Shown: piece after piece, positions 59,353 through 64,000 of the stretch
Position numbering within the stretch: the stretch's first letter is position 1
How the letters are laid out: every line of letters starts with the position of its first letter
Assembly (NCBI GenBank): GCA_037179335.1
Contig: JAKZHN010000009.1
Coordinates: 1,240,001-1,304,000, forward strand
Direction of reading: 5' to 3'
Origin: Cyclaneusma minus
Taxonomy: Eukaryota; Ascomycota; Leotiomycetes; Marthamycetales; Marthamycetaceae
DNA: 64,000 nucleotides
Translations under genes and position numbers: made by a program
The notes under the pieces: model-generated
The model's database searches: none
The model's input: only the letters and a program-made list of their open reading frames with translations
What the model was told of the DNA's origin: nothing

Positions 59353-60200
59353 CTTGGTGGATGCTGGGGTTGTGTACGTGGTTTACGGAGGATGCGGGAG
59401 AATGTGGCAGGGAGATGTGGTGTGTGGTGCAGTGGTTTGCACGTTGTGCCTGCGGAGGTTTGTGAGTTGAGGTTTGGGGCGGCTTTTGAGGTGAAGAGAG
59501 ATCGGGCGACTCGAATTGGGTGGGTAGGTGGGCGGAGGGCGGTGTCGAGATTCTGCACGTCGTGCTAAGGTTTGGGTCGAGAGGAGGGCTCGGGGATGCG
59601 AGGCCGAGGGACTGCAAAGGAACAGCGTCTCGGTGCGATGCTTGATTTTCGTGCGATTGCTCCGAGAGGTAACCAGGCAGTTCGGCTGGGGGGGTTGTGG
59701 AGTTGTGAGGTGGTGGCTTCTTGGGTGAGGACTGAGGCTGGACCGCTGGTGAAGAAATTGGGTTAACGCGATGTCTGGAGTGGGGGTTCGCGTAGATGGG
59801 CCGTGAGTCGCGTCACGTCTCCTCGACTTGTGCAACACCATCCAAACTGTTCAAATGTCGGTTTTCGCTTTGCAACTTCTGAGTGATAGAGTGAACTGCT
59901 AGCAATTGACTCTTCAATCCGATCCACTGGATTTCCCTCAGCTGAATTGTGAGTTTTCTGCATTACTTTCTATCCCAATAGTGGTATTTCTACTGTCCCG
60001 TGGTGGATTCTGGAGGTCATCGAGATCGTTCTTCATCTTCCATATTGGAAAACGATCTACTGACTTGGAAACGTTCAAGTAACTCAGTGGACTGTCCAAT
60101 TTAGATTCTCAAAATCATCAAAATCAGTAGTCATCACCTCGTCGGATATCAACTACCACCAGCTGAAGAGCTTGACCTCAATTTCCTTCGACAGCAAGGC
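59353..60200. other. Intergenic region upstream of DPB4
   Basis: Promoter side of DPB4; no gene recognised. Open frames on the plus strand are mirror images of low-complexity sequence and lack support. Confidence 0.5.
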
Positions 60201-60388
60201 AAACAAGCGGCAACAATATCGATATCCGACGGCAGGAAAATAAGGCGGTAATGCTGAATCATTGCGACAATACACCACCCACGTATAGAAAAGCAAGCAA
60301 CAGATATCTTGGCAATAAAATCCAGGATCTCAATGGAGCCTCACTTAGTACCAAGGCGAGTCGATAGCTACCACTCAAGAACCAGTGT

Positions 60389-60427
60389 GCGGTACCCGTC
60401 ATTGTACCCGTAATCGTACCCGTTTGC
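60389..60427. repeat. 12-bp tandem repeat in the minus leader of pair 7
   Basis: Three 12-base copies with core ACGGGTAC on the minus strand (GTACCCGT on the plus strand), 50-90 bases downstream of the minus TATA box at 60472. Confidence 0.8.
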
Positions 60428-60471
60428 ATATCCGGATCTGAAAGGGAAACCTGGCGTACTACTGGCACTGC

Positions 60472-60604
60472 TTTTATAGCCTGTCCTCCCACCTGCCTTA
60501 GGACTATCGAGATAGCAACTAACAGAAACGTGTCCAGCACGTTACCTTTCCAGACCAAGCCTAGGGGTCAAGCCCACGGCATTGTCTCTTCGAAGGGTAT
60601 AAAA
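60472..60604. promoter_or_regulatory. Divergent TATA pair 7
   Basis: Minus-strand TATAAAA (60472-60478) and plus-strand TATAAAA (60598-60604). No clear CACGTG in the centre; CCCACGGC at 60573 is the nearest. Confidence 0.55.
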
Positions 60605-61094
60605 TGGTGCTGAAGGGGAAGTTCTTTGATTTTCAAGGCAGTGTTGGGAAACGAGATTTCGATTGGGCGCATGTGAAGGCTCCAATCACTTCCATGTTTA
60701 CAAGTTGTGGAAATCAGATCGAATATCCATAGACCGGCTTACAAGTTACAGGAGACATGTGTTCGCCAAACACCAGAAGCCAAGGCCTCAGCGTGGGGAT
60801 CCCAGTCAGTCAACGGCAATTCGGAGACGCAACAACAGCTTCGGCATCCGGCAGCAAAAGAGTGTATCAACGGCTCCTCGCCAACGTCGACCACAGACCT
60901 TCGCGAAACCCCAAAGACCATACCATGACTGCCTTGAAGTTTGAGTCCACTTCAAATTCTTCATTCTGGCTTCGGTACCTGGCATTTTCCACGCCCACGG
61001 CCAGAGAAATGCCATACAGCCCGCCACTCTGGGTCTGAAATCCGCGCTTTACTGGGTGAGTCTGGAAGACAAACCTGTTGCTGATCAGCACTGC

Positions 61095-61232
61095 TTTTAT
61101 AGTCCATTCTCCCCCCTGACTCTGTCAAAGTAGCATTCACAGCTGCCGGCAGGGCTCCACGCCACGTGACTAAATTCATACGGCCATATCACGGCTCGAT
61201 TCTCGACTCAAGCTTGCTCGAAAGGTATAAAT
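61095..61232. promoter_or_regulatory. Divergent TATA pair 8
   Basis: Minus-strand TATAAAA (61095-61101) and plus-strand TATAAAT (61226-61232) flank GCCACGTGACTAAATTC (CACGTG 61163-61168), close to the centre. Confidence 0.65.
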
Positions 61233-61647
61233 AGAGATGATGGGACTGTTCTCTTTGATTCTCCAATGAACTGTACAGTCGAATCCAGGGCGCACGAAGT
61301 CTTGTGGATGTGGCCAATCTGAAACTTAGTATCTAGAGAATGCGCCTGGTGTGAACGAATGTCATTCTTGCGATTGTCGAACACTGAGAGTGAAATAGCG
61401 AGGACGACAGTCAGATACACGTGCGACAGCAAACTTGTGCTTCGACAGTAGAGCAGAGCATCGACATTCCATAACCGCCACTGTACAGAGCATGGGAACA
61501 TTACATGAGCATGGCAATTGGATGCAGCTCCTTCGGATTCTTAGAAAAGGTAATCACGGATATTTCCGTTCCAAACACCGTGCTGTGCTGCGGTTCGCGT
61601 TCGATTGCTAGGTCTGAAGTCAGAATCTGGATGCTGCTACGCCTTGC

Positions 61648-61776
61648 TTTTATAGGTCTCCCCTGGCCCCTCCGAGCAGGATGAAAACTGGGAGAAGTGA
61701 CGCTTAGCAGTTAGCACGTGATCTAGATCTCAACGCCATGTTGGCCACTTAGGCTCATCTTTGGAAAGGTATAAAT
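61648..61776. promoter_or_regulatory. Divergent TATA pair 9
   Basis: Minus-strand TATAAAA (61648-61654) and plus-strand TATAAAT (61770-61776) flank AGCACGTGATCTAG (CACGTG 61715-61720). Confidence 0.65.
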
Positions 61777-62647
61777 ATTGCTCCTCGTCCTCCTTTCTTT
61801 CGACTCCAAGTAAAGTATCAAAAGTGGAGGGCATGGCATGGAGCGACGATGCGCACCATCTGGATTACACCACTCTTGACCCTCCGGAATCCCTAAATGA
61901 AGTCCAGAGTTCAGCCAACGCACTCATTTCTCGGTAACAGAAGTTTGCGATTACTGTGGTTGAAATTGGAATAACCAAGTGTAGATCAGGATCTCGATCT
62001 TCCACCAACAGCAGACATAGACAAACGACAGCAGGTTCGACATTCAACAGTGAAAATGGGTCAAGGGTGTCATCGGTCAACGCATCAACGCATCCTGGTT
62101 GCTGCAACGGTAGCGCGTCCAGAAAAGCTACAGCGCCATAATAGCTGCGTTCAGAAGGTCAAATCTCATATCTCTCAGCTCCAAGTTCCGAATCCAGAGC
62201 TACCACAGAAACCAGTGACAAAAATCTGAGAACATCACACATCCACGTTTTGCGCATTGAACATTGAGTCGAATCGATAAGCCTGGGAGGGGAGTTTGGC
62301 TGCTTGTAAGTTGTTGGCATCGCTTTTGTAGCATTCCCCTCCCTGGGCCTAGTTGTGGGCGATGACAAGGAAATGGGGGGATGAGAATTGGAAAGCTTCA
62401 TCGACAGCACCATCCTCTTCCGACGACAGTATCTCCTCTCGACAGCACAAGAAGCTTGCGCTTCCCCGCTCTACCGAAATCTAATCCAGGCTGATTTGCT
62501 TACCGAACTCACGAATATATCCAAAGAGAAAGCAAGGTCTCCTTATCTGTCGTCTCCATATCTCAACGTCTGTCCATGGATACTCGCGAATATGTCAACC
62601 TCATGCGCGGAGGTATTTCTTGGAGCCTTTTAGAGATTGGAATGTCT

Positions 62648-62801
62648 TATTTATAGCCATTGTTATCTGAAGAAATAAGTTAGGAGCCTTGCATCACGTG
62701 GCTACGATACCTCTGATTCCAGGGGTTTGTGAAGGAGGCCGCTGTCACCTAATGGTCTTGCTTACTAGCTAGCGCTGAACTAACCTCTGACACGTATAAA
62801 A
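62648..62801. promoter_or_regulatory. Divergent TATA pair 10
   Basis: Minus-strand TATAAATA (62648-62655) and plus-strand TATAAAA (62795-62801) flank ATCACGTGGC (CACGTG 62695-62700). Confidence 0.6.
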
Positions 62802-63296
62802 AGGCCATGGTCTCTGATCTTTGGAATCCAGACTCTTAAGTTACTCAACCAACCAGAATGATGAGCTACCTTCCAGGTCTTTGAATTCCTAACCGTGACC
62901 AGCACTGTTTGTTCATGAATCTGCAAGTGCACAACGACTCTCATGCTACATCGCAGCTGAGAGTGCGAGATGACGAGAGGATGGAGGAGAAACGCTCATT
63001 GATGTGGGATATGACAGCTGACAAGTCCTCCGACAACAGCACCTCATGTCGACAGCACCATCATCATCCAGGACCTTTTGCCAAAATAATACCAGAAACT
63101 ATGTTCAATTCTCTCAACGGCATACAACTAAAGAACTTGGAAGGGACAAAGTTTCTTATGATCTTCAAACCCCTCAGTAAGGAGGTACGTATAGCAGCTG
63201 AAAGAGTTGAGAAATGGCTGAATCAAACTCCGTGACCGTCGATCTCCAGTCCAATCTTTTAGTTCTGGCCTCTCTACCTCTTGCGATCTGCAGCCT

Positions 63297-63350
63297 TTTT
63301 ATACCCATTCCAGCTTTGTTTCTTGTAGCTTGGTGGGGTAGCATCACGTG
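63297..63350 (-). promoter_or_regulatory. Half unit: minus TATA with CACGTG
   Basis: Minus-strand TATAAAA (63297-63303) with ATCACGTG at 63343-63350 upstream of it. No plus-strand TATA box follows at the usual distance. Confidence 0.5.
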
Positions 63351-63622
63351 TTGATGCTGGCTAGTTCTGAATTGGGGGAATAGTGACGGCAGGTCTGGGG
63401 ATCGACAGCAAATCGTCGCTTCGGATGCAGATGCATATCGTGGCAGTGGCTCTAGTAGCTTCGTGGAAATGTCTCGGATTTCTGATGTGGCTTGAATGTA
63501 GAGCATGGTATTTGGAGTTTTACCTGATTCCAATATCTGTTGGTCCAAATACTGTAGCTTTTCGCCATGATCTGTTTCTTGAAACCATTCATTCATTGGT
63601 TCTTGGTTTCTTACTCCGCAAA

Positions 63623-63679
63623 GCAAAAATGCAAAAATGCAAAAATGCAAAAATGCAAAAAATGCAAAAAATGCAAAAA
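63623..63679. repeat. (GCAAAAAT)n microsatellite
   Basis: Four units of 8 bases, GCAAAAAT, then two of 9 bases, GCAAAAAAT. It borders the right end of the window, where I see no gene. Confidence 0.9.
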
Positions 63680-64000
63680 CTAATCTCCCCGTTCTTACAT
63701 GCACCCCCAACCCGTCTTAGGTTGCGAATGTAAGTACCCCCTCCCCAATTGAAGGGGGTCATTTCTTTGTTTCCCAGGAAAGCGGTCGAACCTGAGCACT
63801 TGGCTCTTAGCATTGAATTTGCACCGAAATGCAATACCCAAGATGCTAAGCTGATTACGGGAAGAGGTCCACACACACACCCTGCCTTATATTTCAGGCA
63901 GAACACCATTTTTGCAAAGGTTTTGTCACCAAAATGAGTGAAAATAGCTTTGTGTCATTTGGACTGATTTTTGGCTATTTAAGTCGGGTTTTCAAGCTGG
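63680..64000. other. Right edge, no gene seen
   Basis: Short stretch with a (CA)n run near 63869 and no supported feature. Confidence 0.4.

Larger units (their letters stand above)
60200..63400. repeat. Array 2 of divergent-TATA promoter-like units
   Basis: Second block of the same repeat family as 36.0-42.8 kb, with four clear divergent TATA pairs (listed separately), a degenerate minus box near 62324 and a half unit at 63297-63350. Shared sequence ties the arrays together: TCTGATTCCAGGGGTTTGTG after CACGTG at 62695 matches GCTGATTCCAGGGTGTTTGG after CACGTG at 36750. Minus-strand leaders at 60472 and 61095 (TATAAAAGCAGTGC) match the plus-strand leaders at 40213 and 41123. GACAGCA motifs recur at 61374-61470, 62400-62450 and 63018-63060. 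No protein gene has support, although a 74-codon minus frame from 61091 looks protein-like. Confidence 0.6.

Overview
The window looks like nuclear DNA of a filamentous ascomycete (Pezizomycotina; Dothideomycetes is my guess, not shown). Genes are interrupted by short GT-AG introns, mostly 50-160 bases. Several products are fungal or clearly eukaryotic: Mia40/Tim40, the exosome nuclease Dis3/Rrp44, an Rsc7/Npl6-type remodeller subunit, the histone-fold polymerase epsilon subunit Dpb4, a fungal T2 ribonuclease, a sedolisin peptidase and a Ser/Thr-rich GPI-type wall protein. I rebuilt exons by eye from splice sites and reading-frame phase; every gene model given closes in frame.

Layout. 1-3.2 kb: decayed, repeat-like DNA with no intact gene. 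4.2-6.8 kb: GPI-type wall protein. 7.7-19.7 kb: a cluster of eight BTB/POZ loci (A-H), of which three are intact (A, B, E), three carry one in-frame stop inside an otherwise open frame (C, F, H) and two are truncated (D, G). The cluster also holds a 637-bp AT-rich element with terminal inverted repeats and a 9-bp target duplication, and a 162-bp tandem repeat. 21.4-34.4 kb: ordinary genes (conserved unknown, MIA40, RNase T2, fructosamine-3-kinase family, sedolisin). 42.9-45.9 kb: DIS3. 53.8-56.0 kb: RSC7. 57.7-59.4 kb: DPB4. 45.9-53.7 kb is a long stretch without a recognisable gene.

The most unusual part is two blocks, about 36.0-42.8 kb and 60.2-63.4 kb, that have no convincing protein genes. 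Both contain the same diverged unit: a pair of back-to-back TATA boxes 118-150 bases apart with a CACGTG-type core between them, a partly conserved block about 40 bases downstream of each TATA box, and distal CTGCTGTC/GACAGCAG motifs. I count ten such pairs plus several half units. They look like arrays of bidirectional promoters driving short, poorly conserved or non-coding transcripts; that function is inference.

How the parts relate. The housekeeping genes are independent units and form no pathway. The BTB cluster is one family expanded by local duplication, with a shared architecture (variable first exon, phase-2 intron, BTB domain, alpha-helical BACK-like region, C-terminal YYV motif and basic tail) and a shared 3' flanking element. 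It shows birth, intron change and decay side by side.
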